Source of the DNA: Gymnorhina tibicen
Taxonomy: Eukaryota; Chordata; Aves; Passeriformes; Artamidae
DNA: 64,000 bases
NCBI GenBank assembly: GCA_013399875.1
Contig: VXAZ01001670.1
Span: forward strand, 919,519-983,518
Direction: 5' to 3'
Position 1 is the stretch's first letter. Each line of letters starts with the position of its first letter. The position numbers and the translations under genes are program-made. Positions 1-12,734 of this stretch are shown piece after piece. Below the pieces are notes generated by a model, which was not told the origin of the DNA, searched no databases, and saw nothing but the letters and a program-made list of their open reading frames with translations.

Positions 1-202
1 TTGCTTCGCCCATCAATGAACAAGTCTCGGATACAGCCGACATAGCCATAGTTCAGCATTGCTGTCCAGAGCTCTGTGGGAAGGATGAGTCCTGCCCGGT
101 TCTCTGGCAGCCCACCGAGGTACATGTCACCTTCCAGATCCAGGATCTCACTCTCCCCACTAGCAGTGAATGGGGTGCGTCGGCTGTTCACTGATATAGT
201 AC
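1..202 (-). CDS. NRXN3: NRXN3 exon: C-terminal part of LNS3 (cut by window edge)
   Basis: This exon encodes the last beta-strands of the third LNS (laminin/neurexin/sex-hormone-globulin) domain of alpha-neurexin-3, a presynaptic adhesion receptor. On the minus strand the acceptor TTTAG sits at 207-203. The exon then starts with GT, completing a Gly codon begun in the previous exon (phase 1). The translation contains [36 protein letters not shown] and [17 protein letters not shown]. The [12 protein letters not shown] motif is the usual end of an LNS domain, and its Cys is one half of the conserved disulphide. RRTPFTAS and LEGDMY match NRXN3; I recall LRTPYTAP in NRXN1. The frame is open to base 1, so the donor lies outside the window. 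There are about 66 codons here. Confidence 0.96.
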
Positions 203-719
203 CTAAATGAGGAAGATAAGGAGATATCAACACTTTCAATTACAGACTCGGTTTAGTTCATTTTTTTCCAATAACTGAGTGAGATTTAAGGTTCAGCACA
301 GGAAAGTGAAGATTCTTCCCTACCCAAATATAATTCTAATAGTGTCTTTCCTCCTTCTCCTCCTGAACCACAGGTCCTAAGTACTTCCATGCAGTGACTG
401 ATCATCATGTGTCTGTATCCCAAACTGCATTATAAAGTCAGAAGCATAACAATTCAATGGCTGAATGATAACGTGTAAAATTTGAGCATTATTCAATGGT
501 ATTCATCCAGCAAAGCAAAAACTTACTGAGAACACACAGGAGTTTGATGGCATAAGGACTATAGAGGAAAAAGATAAGCAAAAGCATTTTAATTCTCACT
601 ATATAGCTCTTTCAGAAAACCCTTCATCAGTACCTCCAAACCTGGACCTGGATGATGGACCAACCTAGACATGTTTGTACATGACGTGGAGACAATGGTT
701 GATGCATTGAAGAAAGCAC

Positions 720-967
720 TGGATTACCATTTAGAGAAACCTTTACAAGGTGGAGCAAAGGACTGATAGCAATGCTTGATGTAAATCAAAACCAATAAAT
801 ACAAAGTCCTACACCTAGGTCAGAAAAGCCTCACAAGTAAGTACAGGCTGGCAACCAGCTGGCTAAGGAGCAACTCTGCAGAAAAGGACCTGGAGACATG
901 GCAGGCAACTTGAACATGAATTGGTGCTGTGAACTCGTAGTGGCAAGAGACACAAGCTGCAGTAAGG
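720..967 (+). mobile_element. CR1 LINE fragment (3' ORF2 region)
   Basis: Phrases typical of avian CR1 occur in order: a form of 'caaagtcctacacctagg' near 804-821, 'agtacaggctgg' at 840-851, and 'gagcaactctgcagaaaaggacctgg' near 867-892. The copy has many substitutions and no intact reading frame. It stops where an LTR-like sequence begins at 968. The orientation is antisense to NRXN3. The outer boundaries are approximate. Confidence 0.6.
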
Positions 968-1140
968 TGTCCTGGTTCCAGCCAGAACAGAGTTAATTCT
1001 TTGCAGTAGCTGGGAGGGGCATGGCCAGGGGAAACAAGTGAGCAATGTGATTTGGAGAGTCTCAATGGGACCACTAAATCAGAGAGTACCATTCCTAAGC
1101 CACAACATAAGGGAATCTCCAACTCCATAGAAAAGGACAT
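968..1140 (+). mobile_element. 5' part of an avian endogenous-retrovirus LTR
   Basis: The sequence from 968 begins TGTCCTGGTTCCAGCC and continues through 'agagttaattcttt', 'agtagctggg' and 'gggcatggccagggg'. This is the opening of a common bird LTR type that starts TGTCCTGGTT and contains AGAGTTAATTTTCTT. No TATA box, polyadenylation signal or 3' CA end can be seen, so this is a fragment. The right boundary is a guess. No coding region is present. Confidence 0.55.
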
Positions 1141-4100
1141 TTTTCACCACAAGAGTGGCCAAACACAGAAACAGAAACCTCAGAGGGGTCTACTGGACTG
1201 AAGGCATTCAAAGCTCAACTGCACATGACCCTGAAGAAAGTCTAGATTGAACTAGAAATCTTCAGAAGTTTGTCCCAAAGTAAAATATTGGATGGCCTTA
1301 CAAAGAAAGTTTTCTAATTTCCATTTTATACAGGAAAATTAAGGGAGAGACAAACTTATCTCTGAAGAACAGTTATTATTAAAACTGTGGTAGCTTCCAT
1401 ATGCTCCAAATAAAATGTGGGCATACTGCATTAAGGCCATTCACATATATTTCAAAAAACTGTCCCAGCACATAAAATAATCGGAACATATAATACAGAA
1501 ATATAATCAGAATATGTAAAACAGGTACAGGAAAGCAAAGTGACTTGTTTAAGGTCAGACAGTGCATCCAAAGAAAAACAGGGAACATAATGCACATCTC
1601 TCACATTCCAGAGCACTGCACTCTTCTGAAGAGCATTCAGCAGTTTCTGTGATGGGGACATCTGCCCATGAGACACTCATCTAAAAATCAGCAATTCACT
1701 CTCCCTAGCTATAAATCATCACATTCAATTGCCTTGTCATTAAAACAGCTTGTCTTCGGAGACACTATCCAAGCTTTAAGATTAATTCCACATCATTGCA
1801 TTTTTATCCGACACCCCTACAGTAAGGAAGGAGAGTCAATAGAGTTAACTCTAGCTATTGTCTCTGTGAGAAAGTACAGTCATGTGAACACACTTTTTCT
1901 TCAGTTTTAAGAGATGTCGTCTTAGAGAACTGCACTTATGACACAGACACAATGTATTCCATGTGTGTGATGCTCAGTAATAATTGAGGAATAATGTCAG
2001 ACACAGCAGAGTGTCAGAAGCAACAGAGGCATTAGAAATTAAAGGCTCAAAGAGAACCACAGTTATTTGATGAATCATTTTGTATAAACAAGCTGGAGCA
2101 CCACAGGCATTTTCTCTTTTATAAAATAAGGAAAGAGAAGATGTGACAATACACATGCTGTCACACGGGCAGCCTGTCACGGAGCCACGGGAACCCAGCT
2201 CCCCTTCCAGCATCTCCATTGCTACCACTCAAACGCAGCCTGTAGAGTACATACTACTCTAAAGCTTAGAACCAAAACACTGGAGGGCTGAGCTCTAGAC
2301 AGCTGCTACTATGGAGAGAACAAACATGTGCAAATGCCACAAAGGTAAAGAAATTACCTTCCATTCTCCAGTCCACATGTGGAAGAAAAGGCAAGGACTA
2401 AACAAGAAGAGATCTTGAACTCCTGTCTCACACTTATCCAAAGTGTCACTGGATAAGAGTGACTGATGCTTGCTAAAAGTATGATGCGAAGAAATCAATG
2501 CCAGTATCCTGGTTTTCTCAGGACACAAGACATCAGTCATTAGGATCATTAACCAAGTATTCATTGTAAGCAGAGAATACAATAAAATAAAAAGAAAAAA
2601 AAAGACAAGACATCACATGAACACGTTCTTTCTTGTTGAGAAAACTGTTTCTAATTCAAAATCTGTTACCTCTAATCAGTACATCACAGAACACCACAGA
2701 CCTCCCTGCCAAGCGACAAACAAGTCAGTCCTACAGTGTCATCCATCAAGTAGCAATGCCATCTGCCACACCCTCCTGTGAACGTGTCCAAATGTATGTG
2801 TGTCCCTCTTAGTTGGGTTTTGCAAACATGCTTTGCATAGACCCTAGTGTCATTTCTGTCTCTTCTCCCTCTGCAGCTGCTTCTTCAGGGATGAGACAGT
2901 CCCCAAGTGAGCAAGCAAAACTGAAGACAGTACAAAACACAACTGAGTTTATCCCTGGAAGTTAATTAAACTTTAGCAATTCTAAAGAAATCAAAGCCCC
3001 ATTTATTTATTTATGGCTTCCTTTGTAAAATGCTCCTATCGATGTCTTTAGGAGATAGCAATATATAACCACACATATTAAGTCCAAGCAGAACACCCTG
3101 CCACATACAAACTACTCATTTCATCAAAGGAAAAAATAGCTTCAGGCAAAGACCTGTTCAAACAGCTAGGCCTTGCATGGTATCTCGAAGTCAGCTCTTC
3201 TAAAAACTCAAGGGAAGCAAATTCTAGCACTGCATTCTCTATACTGATGGTATTCAGCAACTGGAAACATAAAATTAGGGACCTAAAACTATCATCTGGA
3301 GATCACCAGACAAATCTCAAATTCACTTGCAAATGTAAGCAAAATTCCTTTTGAAGTGAAAGCTTTGAGATCCCAATGGTTCCGAAAAATTTGTAGTGCA
3401 ATTGTTATTCTCTAGATGAAGTTATACTATTTGAGCATTTTTGTTTTCCTCCACAATTTCAGAGTACATCATGAGTATGTTAGCTTGATATTCAGCACTG
3501 GAAACAATAAAAATATCCCTTGGCAATTGCATGGTAGGTGTATTTTTAGAAATAAACTAAAACGCATATTTGAAAATGAGAAGCTGCAAAGAAAGAAAGA
3601 AACATCCACTGAACAGTGACTCAGATTTTAAGACTACAATCTGTCATCCAAGAGAGTAAAGAAACCTAACTCAAAACTACAGCATACTAAAGGAAACAGA
3701 ATGGGATGAAAATGTTGATTTGTTGCCATAATTTTGTTACTGGTTGTGCCCATTACTCTTATTTTTCTCATGATAAGATCCCAAATGCAGAAACCCAAAG
3801 TAGATCAGTAAGAATTTCTCAAACTGAGAACAATGATTCTGAAGGACCTTAACCCTTACCATGGCCTACAAAGAAGTCATCACTGTAACTATGCACACAA
3901 TTGCAAATATAGGTCCAGAATATCAGAAGATTGTGACTAAAGTATTAATAGACTGCCTCGGTGATGTGCTATCCAAAGTCCACACTGAACTTTTAATGAA
4001 AACCTAGCCATTCACATATTTGCTTTGCTGGATAAACATCACCGGAGTAATACTAAGCTTTTTAAGGAGGTGACTCATATCTAACAGGTTTTGAATGTTC

Positions 4101-4171
4101 TGAGAATTAATACATAGCCCTGGGTCTGAATCTGAAATATGAATCTATTTAAGAAAAAGTTATAACTCTAC

Positions 4172-4610
4172 CCGATCTTCCATCTCGTTGAATATCCACA
4201 TGATACCACTCTCCATCATTGGCTTTCTTCTGGGTGGCCTTGACTTTAATGGTCCCAGAACCCATGTCCAGCAGCAAGTAGAGGTTTCCATCTAGAAGTT
4301 CAACTGCAAAGAAGTCTACCTTTGTATTTTTCTGGCTTCTGGTATCTTTCCTCTCCTGAGGCTTGCCGTGGGTGAAAAGGATCAGTCCATTGGGTTCAGT
4401 GGTTCGGAAATCAAATGAAATGGAGCCCATCCTTTTGGTATTCCATTTAGGCAGACTAATATAGGCCTCAGGTGTCTCAAAGCTGATGGGATCCAGTGTA
4501 GCCACATTTTCACATATGAATTTCACTTCCCCATAGATCTTCATCTTAGTATCACCAATCCGTGCCAAGCGAGACAGCTCCAGACGAATGTCGTTATTCT
4601 TATAAACAAC
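4172..4610 (-). CDS. NRXN3: NRXN3 exon: end of LNS2 and most of LNS3
   Basis: The exon is 439 nt: 146 codons plus one base of a split Gly codon. It opens with [17 protein letters not shown], the last strand of LNS2. [13 protein letters not shown] follows, whose Cys pairs with the Cys of the previous exon's FMGCLKE, and LNS3 starts around there. LNS3 continues as [58 protein letters not shown] and [16 protein letters not shown]. The acceptor is TGTCTGGCAG|GTTGTT at 4610 and the donor is TCGG|GTAGAG at 4172. HGKPQERKD is an NRXN3 signature; I recall HGKPRHQKD in NRXN1. The open frame continues upstream of 4610, but that is intron read-through. The residues around KFI differ from what I recall of human NRXN3 (see findings). 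Confidence 0.97.
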
Positions 4611-6429
4611 CTGCCAGACACAAGGAAAAGTATCATACATCAATCCTGCATACAATACAAATGCCCCAATTACTTTCAGCCATGGGAGATAAACTTTTCC
4701 CAAAAGGCAGTGGGGAGAAGAAAGGAGAACAGTGCAAGAGTCTGACATCATGACAGAGGGGGTGAGTTGAACCAGGAGAGTGTATAGAAATGACAGCAAT
4801 GGGTACTTTGCAGTGACTATAGATCAGATAAGCAGTCAGAAGAGAATATTTAACTGAAGGGCAGTGAGAACAATTAACTCTCTACCACAGGCCCACTCGG
4901 CTGTAAAAGCTTCTGCACATAAAATCCAGTGTGTGTCTGGTATCATGCTGTTATATTTGCATAAATCCCATACAAAATACATAACAAAGTGTAACCTCTA
5001 TGTCCATCTCTACTAGCCACAGCAGGGAACTTGGTACCACCACTGTCATTTCTCTGTTATTCCTATAAGCCTACTTAGCTACTAGGAGAGAGATGCAAAA
5101 AAAAAAATTTCAGCAAGTTGCTGTGAACTGTTAGTGATTACCCTGTGGCTCCTAAAGAAAAAAATTACGAAGACTTAAAATTTCTCTGACCAAGAAATCT
5201 TAGATCACTATTGACACAAACTTGCCATGGAGATATCTCTATAGCTTACCCTTGCTTCAGGAAACCAACAATTTCTGTGCTAACACATAAAAACCTGTAT
5301 ATTTTCAGTGCCTGGACTCTCACTTTTCTTGGTTAAGGACCAGAACTCTGGGCTCTATTGTTGCTACATGTATTGAAATTAGCCAAGAGAAGAGTCTCAA
5401 GCAGGCAAGCACTCCTGAGCATGCCTGGCTTACTCAGGAGCCCAGACCTCCTACTCTTCTCTTTCTCTCAGGTACAGAATTAATTCCTGGAAAGCAGACT
5501 CTTCTCTGCCTCTGCCATTCTCACAGAGGCAGGAACTGGAAAAGGCACAAAACTGAAATACTTGTAAACTGTACTTCCTCTCAACCACCTTCCATGCTTG
5601 CTAAATGCAGAGCTGGCACACACGACAAGCAAAACCACTTCTGCAGCTAACAGAATTTTTACTGCATTCTAGTTCAGTGATCCTACTGAAGACTCTGATT
5701 TCTTCTAAGGAGTCATTATTCTAAAATACTTTGTGTCTGTCACATATAGCATATACATACACACATTTGAGTTCCGCTTTCAAAATCCTATTGGGATGAG
5801 TTGTCAATAATTTGTTACAAAAATAGAAGGGAATTGAGATATGCATTGTTACTTGTACAATTAGGACAGTCAGAGAAATGTGCATGTGGTAAATATTAAA
5901 AGGCAAACGAGGGAAAGAATGAAGCTTATAAATTAGAAAAAATAAATTTGGTGGCTTCAGGGTGAAAAAATAAATGAAATCACAATTCAGTACATTCATA
6001 GCTAGCAAAAAATTTCCAGCTTTCTCTAAGCATTAAAGGAGAACTTCCCCAGTGCAGTCAGCACAGCATCAGATTTTCCTGTTGCAAAGGCAAAACACAG
6101 AGAGAAAGGAGAAGCCAGCTCTTAAATCCCATTTGGAGAAATGGCACAAAGCTCTAGTTCCTCCCAGCAGAGGACGGTATTGACCCACAGTAGCTTGTTT
6201 TGCTCCAATTCCTGTTACATGCTCTGCCCTCACACAGGCATCAGAAACATCAAGTCTATTAATATCTGCAACAGGGATAAAATACATTTTCAATTTATGG
6301 GACTGTAGTAGTTTTGTTATACATATTAGTCGTGTCAAATGCTCTCATTAGAGAGACCATACACCTCTTTCCACTGACACAGCAAGGGGGTGCATTAGAG
6401 CCTCCTCTCCTGCCAGACAATGAGGTCCA

Positions 6430-6860
6430 CCTCAGTCAGACTTTAGTTCTGAGCACTGCATGAAGTCCTGTCTCTGCTTCTCAAGGAGAAAGAGGAAATA
6501 AATAGAGCAACTAAAAGGATGGAACAGGATGCTTTATGAGGATAGCATGAAAAGGCCAAGCTCATATTTGGAGAGGACTGAGAAAAATATGATTGAAGTT
6601 TACAGAAGATGGAGAAGGTTAATGTAGAACTGCTCTTTGCCAAACCCAGCAATAACAGAGTTAGAGGCACTTGCTGCAACTTGTATGAAAGCAGCATAAA
6701 ATGGATTTTTATAAGTACTTATTTACACAGAGGGTAGTGAACTTCTGGAACTTGCTGAAATGGAAGGTCATGGAAGTAGGGTGCAACAGAAGACAGAAAA
6801 GGAAGCAGAAATAAAAATGGACAGCAAATAATCCAAAAACTGATACTAAAGGAAAAAGGA
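6430..6860 (+). mobile_element. Old, degenerate CR1-type LINE fragment
   Basis: The order of weakly conserved phrases fits the 3' half of ancient amniote CR1: a 'gagaggactgagaaaaatatgattg' stretch near 6571-6596, 'tttacagaagatggagaag' near 6599-6618, and 'cacagagggtagtgaacttctggaacttgctga' near 6726-6758. Divergence is high, no coding frame survives and the ends are uncertain. It is antisense to NRXN3. Confidence 0.45.
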
Positions 6861-7590
6861 AGGAGTGTGTCTTCCAACAATCGTAAACCAACAGCAGTGG
6901 GTGCTGTGAGAATGTAAGGGAATGCACCACTGATAGGAGCTGTGCTCATGTGTAGATAGCACTTGCACCCTCCACTACTGGAGACACTGTACTGGGTGCA
7001 TGGATTGACTGTTCTTCAGGCCCACAAGGGCTTACAACTTTGGTGCAACATTGCATTTTTGGTTTCACCACGGTATGGAGCTGCTTTGGTGGGCAAGAGA
7101 ACACCGGGCCTGAATGAGCTGTGGCTTTAACGATCCTAAGGTAGGAGAGCTGCCCTTATAGGATACCACTAACAATTGCTCAAACCAACACTCCTCTAAA
7201 CTGTATCTTGAGCCAGTCTTTCCATACAGGAGAGGAGCAGACAGGCAGCACAGTACTACATATGATTTATGGGTGATGCTGGGTTGTATCTAGCAATGAC
7301 TCAGTGATCTGTTTCCAGCAATCTCTGCAGGTTGCTGGTAGCTCCCACATACAGATGAGCCACATACAGGTTACATCTCCCTCTTTGATGTATTTGATAG
7401 TTGAGTAACAGGTCCCATCTTTTCTGGGGAAATGCAGACGGTTTGCCTCCGGGGTTATTTGAGGTTTGATGCTGACTGCTTTGTGTTTCATTAGTCATAC
7501 AAGTACCACAGCTGGAGAATCCTTGAGACAGAATGCTTTCAAAGGAACTAGAAAAAAATCACATAAATGTAATTGTAATCAAGAAAGTCA

Positions 7591-7634
7591 CTAACAATGA
7601 CTTTGTCATTGTTAGCCTCAGAATCTGAGGCTAA
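7591..7634. repeat. Two overlapping perfect inverted repeats (tandem hairpins)
   Basis: CTAACAATGAC (7591-7601) is followed by a TTT loop and its exact reverse complement (7605-7615), giving an 11-bp stem. TTAGCCTCAG (7612-7621) is followed by AAT and its exact reverse complement (7625-7634), giving a 10-bp stem. The stems share TTAG, so the two hairpins are alternatives at their border. I know of no element with this arrangement. Confidence 0.75.
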
Positions 7635-8109
7635 GATTGAAAAGAACAGACCAAGAAAGCAAGCACAAAGGAAGACCTCGGGAAGAGAGGATAAAGGGTG
7701 TTGAATAGATAAAAGAGTTATGAATTCAATCTTTTCAAAGAAACATATCCACCCCAATCTAAATCTCTGTTATTCAAGTGTTGTTCTAAATTATTTTCTT
7801 TTTAAAAACTCCAAAACAAAACATCTAGGTTGAGAAATCTAAAAAGCACCTATGTTTATGGAAAAAGTGCAAGTGTTTCCATAGCTGACTTGAGGTATTA
7901 TTGACAGACACATTTGGACAGCAGCATCTTCATGTATAATCAAGTACACCGGAACTCTCACCACAACAATAAAAGAAAAGGATAGAAATAATCCTTGGGT
8001 GTAAAACCCATGTGAATCCTCGGCAGGAATGGAGAAATGCTAAGGCAGTTTCTGATAATGACAGTTCAATTGTTAAACCAAAGGTTCAAGATTGAGAAGA
8101 GGGAATATA

Positions 8110-8520
8110 ATTAAATGACTGGAATGCGTGTCCCATAGTGGAGAACATTCAAATTCAGTCTGTTCAAAAGGTAGAGGTTAAAATGTGATTCAATTTCAAT
8201 CTACAAGTACCTGTGCAGAAAATAGAATTTGTCAGTTGAGGGTTCTTCAATGCACGTGACAAAGGGACAATGATATCTGGGGGCTAGAGACTGAAGTTAG
8301 AGAAATTCACATCTTAAAATACTATGACTTATTTTTACATGAGGGTAATTTGCTACTGAAATAATTTACTACAGGTTATGGTGTGTTCTCTGCTACTGGC
8401 AAATTTTAAATTAAAATAGTAACCTGTTTTCTCTAAAAAGTGAGACAGGAATTAATTCTACAGCAAATCAGCCTAGATTACCATAATTGGCTCTTTCTGG
8501 CCTCATAACCTATGAATCTT
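8110..8520 (+). mobile_element. Ancient CR1 (L3-like) 3' fragment
   Basis: The sequence tracks the 3' end of an old amniote CR1 family almost phrase by phrase. It has 'tgtcccatagtggaga' near 8130, 'caatctacaagtacctg' near 8197, 'gagggtaatttgctactgaaataattta' near 8341, 'aggaattaattct' near 8447, and the terminal 'tggctctttctggcctcataacctatgaatct' near 8488-8519. The 3' end appears complete and the 5' end is truncated, as is usual for CR1. It is plus strand, antisense to NRXN3. Confidence 0.72.
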
Positions 8521-10721
8521 CGTGTTTTAATGAAATCAACAGATGCTTCAGTGCAGTTTCCAGGACAGAGAAAGCACATCCTTCCCAACTGCTAAAACTG
8601 CCTGGTAAAGGAGAAGATGCTATTGTCACTTCTGGTCTCAGTTGTCATCAGTGCTTTCAGTGAAGCTTTTTTTATATTTTTACATGTTTGTGATCCTACC
8701 TTAAAACACATGACTAAAAAAGGAAGGCAAGCAAAAAGTCTTGGGCAAAAAAACGTGATTCTATAGTTCAGATATATAAGTTTCAAGAAACAGTTTCTTA
8801 GAGTCACCTGCTGCAAGCCAGAGAAGAAACATTTTCATGTTTCACTGTGGAAGCTTTCTGCCAGCAGTAGAATCTACCATCCGCATAGCACTTCCTACCT
8901 CGTCGTCTCATTTTATGATCAACCTCTGAACTAACTTGAAGGCTCTTCAGTATATGCCAGAATACCTACTGAAACCCACTCCCCTAAATTCAGATGAGGC
9001 CATGGCTGTCTCAGAATGCTGTTCCTCTCTAGGACAGTTTTCTAGCACCACACATGGCTTCCATAGCAACTGAGAAGTAAGCAAAGGAATGAAAGCAGTG
9101 CCCATACACTTGTCCATTTATGTCAGGTGCTGGCTGAACAATGCCAATCTCGCCTGTTTAAACCGAGACAAGCTTGAGCTCATCCCAGGTCTGTATGTAT
9201 ATCAGAAAAGGTCTAAGGGAGTCAAGGACATGATTCCTGATACAGACATACACATCTCCTTTATTTTGGGAAGGAAGGTGGAAAAGAGAAAGGGGAAGGA
9301 AATTATTAGCAAAAGCTATGCACAGAGCTTTTGAAAAGTAACTTTCCTTCCTCCAATCTTAAAATCGCTTTATATTGCAAAAATGAAACAAGAATAATGA
9401 AAACAATTTTTTTCCTTTTCCATGAGGACTGTTTCTAAATAAACTTTAGCAAAGGAGTATTGAGCATTTGATGCCTTTGTTTAATAAATTAGACCAGTAT
9501 AAATGGATGGTCAGGACGGGGATAATCCAGATACACACAGTCCTGATAATCAGCAGCAGAATTTCAGGACATCTAAAACATTCTGAGGGAAAACAATATA
9601 TACATTAAATCATGTTTCCTATAAATCTGCTGAGAAAGAAGAGCTTGTTTTAGGCAGAGCTAAAACAAATTCGCAATCTAGTTTTAAAATCTTTAAAATG
9701 GCAACTTTGCAATTCTGAAGCATTCAAGGAATTTCTCCAGCTAAACTTCTTATAAGTTTCACTCATGGGTTAATGACAGCTCTAATCAGATGGCTTTTCA
9801 CAATGATGAAAAGCATCTCTCTGCAATCAAGTGAAGTTGCAGATAGCGAGGGAGCAACAAAAAGGAAGGAAAAATTATATGCTAAGTTTGGCTAGTAGCC
9901 AATATAAACATTCCTCTCCAAGTTGGTGTTATTAAGTAGGAAACATGACTTTTGGTACAGGCTGGACACAGGCATGCTCCAAAGGGGAATGGCCGTCGAT
10001 AGCCCAGCAAATTAGAACCATTATGAACCATCACAAAAAAAAGCAATAACCTGAAGGCTGCATATGTTTAGCTAGCTAGGAAGAGCACCTCTGAAGCCAG
10101 CCAAATTGTTCGCCTATTGCACCCTGGATATTGCTTTTCTCTGTCACAGGCTGCACCCCTTCACCCAACTGCCCAAAGGCTAACTGCTACATATTCAGGC
10201 TAGAGCCTAATTTAGTCTCTAAAGACTTCTTTAAAGGCACCTGCACATAACCAAACAAGTTCCTACAGCAAAAAAAAAAAAAATTACAGTTTATCCATTG
10301 GTTTATTAGACCTGTTTTTCTAGCCTGCCCTGACAAGCAAGTAGAAACAAACACACCAGGTTAGCAGCACTGTACTTCGTGTTTGGGGCAGACTATGTAT
10401 GAAGCAATCCAAGTTTTCAGTGATGGGTAGCTAAAGCTCCTACACTTATTTAAATAACTCTGTGGACTGCAGATACCTGGTCTAAACATATTTGATGTTT
10501 TACTGGGATGACAACTGTATTCAGGTAATAAACACCATCATCATTCCCCACACTGAAAGAGTTAATTTACCTATTGTGTAAAACAAGACATTGAACATTG
10601 CTGAAAAGTAACTGAAACCGAACAATCAAGACTCTAATATGATTTGTGCAATGTTGACTAAAGCAATGTAAGTCTAGATTTCATCTGAATTAAGTTTAAC
10701 AAAGAATATGTGTTCACCCAG

Positions 10722-11220
10722 TGTTGAGGAATCCATTCAGTACAGTTAGCTCCGTTTGCAGCTGCAGTGTGAGCTGCAGGTTGAGCTCTGGGTGGGAGGA
10801 GCCCAAGGAAAGAGCCCATGAACTGCCAACACTTTGGATAACATAGAGCATGGGAAGCTGTGGCCCAGCCAGGTCACCGGCCACTCAGAGAAACCACAGG
10901 AGCCAATGACTCCAGACTTTGGGGTGCTTAGACTGTGGGGTATAAAAGCCCAGGGATTCCTTTGTTCACAGTCCCTCCTCAGAGGCACCAAACTCAAGCT
11001 GTTATTTAGTTATTGAACCACGATTAAACTGTGTTAAGGATCCGGAGATTTGAGATTCTGCTATAGGAAACCCAGAGTTGAGCTGGTAAAGAAACCCTGT
11101 CTGACCACGTGAGAGTGGTACGTGTAGCTGCAAAGGGGTCCCTACCTAGCTTAGGTGCTGCATGTGTGACTGCCAGAGTGGCTGGCTCCTGGATGGTCAG
11201 ACAGGAAAGTTTCCCTCACT
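10722..11220 (+). mobile_element. Probable solo LTR (endogenous retrovirus)
   Basis: This GC-richer block has the layout of a retroviral LTR. A TATA box (TATAAAAG) sits at 10941-10948, followed by a candidate transcript start region with 'agtccctcctcagaggc'. An ATTAAA polyadenylation signal lies at 11023-11028, and a U5-like stretch follows. No gag, pol or env reading frame flanks it, so it would be solo. I could not find matching target-site duplications, so the boundaries (a TGTT start near 10722, an end near 11220) are approximate and the family is unassigned. Confidence 0.5.
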
Positions 11221-12734
11221 CCAAGGTAAAAATAGGAGTATGGTGAATAGAACACCTAAACAATAAGGCAGAAGTATTTCAAGCTTCCCTACAAAATTTT
11301 TTTCCACCTTACAAATCAATTATGGTTTCTGAATAACTTCAAGTTTTGTGGAAAATTCCAGAAGAGAAAAGAGATTAGTTTAGTTTCAAAAGACTTGTAG
11401 GAAGATACAGAGACGCACTCCCTAAAGTTGGATATAAAGAGAAAGGCATTCAAGGCGCCAATAAAACAGGAGTGAAAAAGGCAAGATGGAATTTCTTTAA
11501 CTGGTTTCGTGAAAATGTTTCCTTAACAGATAGAGAAGACAGAGGACTTCACTGGGGTCACAACTATCCTTTGATCCCAAAAGGGACATCACAGTGGCCA
11601 CATGGCCATCAATGACATGGCAGTAGCTGTGGAGTCCGCATACAGCCAGGCACAGGCATGCAGCCTTTGTGATGTCACTGCAGACCCCACAATTGCATCC
11701 TGAGATAAACATGAGGGGAACATTAGAAATTATATCTATTTATTTGTGAAAAAAAGTCATGACACTGTCTACTTTGAGGAGAAACCTTTTTATAGTTGGA
11801 AGAGAAATGCTGCTGAAGGATTCTATAGCCTCAAAGACTAAAGCAGTTTCCTCAGCTATGAAAAAGGCAGCACTAAGATTAAGCAGAATTGGTTTTAGCA
11901 TGAACAGTGATTTGAGGATGAATGCTCTTTTGCGATGGAAGCATCAAGTCCTCTTCTTTCCTTGCTACACAAACTTCAAGTTCTGCAATAAGTGAAGAAA
12001 GGGATCACAGGAAATAAGTTATCATTTCTGTATTTCTAAAAATATCACTTTCCCACAGATTTTTCTAAGCAATGGTAAGAAAGCATCTAAACTCAATATT
12101 TTCTAAAGTGTATTTCTCATATCACAGCAGCCAACTTGAGATTGTGGAACTGGTTTTGCAGAAGTGCTCATTAGCCAAAATCTGTAGGTGAATACAAGGA
12201 GATATTTTGTCTTTACTGCTAAAGCTAAAAAATACTCTGAGAAATTAGATTTAGATTTCTCATTCTGTTTCCAAAAAACTAGCTGATTTTTGTTAATACA
12301 AAGGTAAAAAACTGTCTGGTATTTGACAGTAACATAGTTCACCTTTGTGTCATAGCAAAGTGTTTAAGGCATTTCACTGTGGATTCAGGTGCACAAACTG
12401 AACTTTCTTCTTGTTTATGTTCTATTCAACCTCCATTTGGCCTAGTAACAGAGAAGAAAAAAGCTGTAGGACAGGGAAGGCAAGACAGCCAGCTGTGATA
12501 TTCCTCACCTGTGCCACAGACACAGATATACCTCATGCCAGCCTTGAAAAGCAATTTGTACCTCAGATGTATTTCTGGATATAAGGACATAGAGAAGATA
12601 TGTCTGTACTTTAAAAATATTCATCCATATACAATAATGAGGAAATTCTCTGTTCTACTCTGAGCCTAGTGCAGAGGTAAAACTAAACAGAAGAAATAAA
12701 AACTTAGCTACACATATAAAATCATTCATTGGGT

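Larger units (their letters stand above)
203..4171 (-). other. NRXN3: Intron of NRXN3, about 4.0 kb, phase 1
   Basis: On the transcript strand the donor is TCGG|GTAGAG (first intron base 4171) and the acceptor is CTCATTTAG|GT (last intron base 203). The sequence is AT-rich. It contains a CR1 fragment near 720-967 and an LTR fragment from 968. I see no other exon or RNA gene in the remaining 1150-4171. Confidence 0.9.

Noticed and set aside
4611..4799. In-frame upstream extension of the LNS3 exon with a hydrophobic stretch after a Met
   Set aside because: A good acceptor (TGTGTCTGGCAG) at 4611 and known neurexin protein order show that this is intron. The hydrophobic run resembles a signal peptide only by chance.
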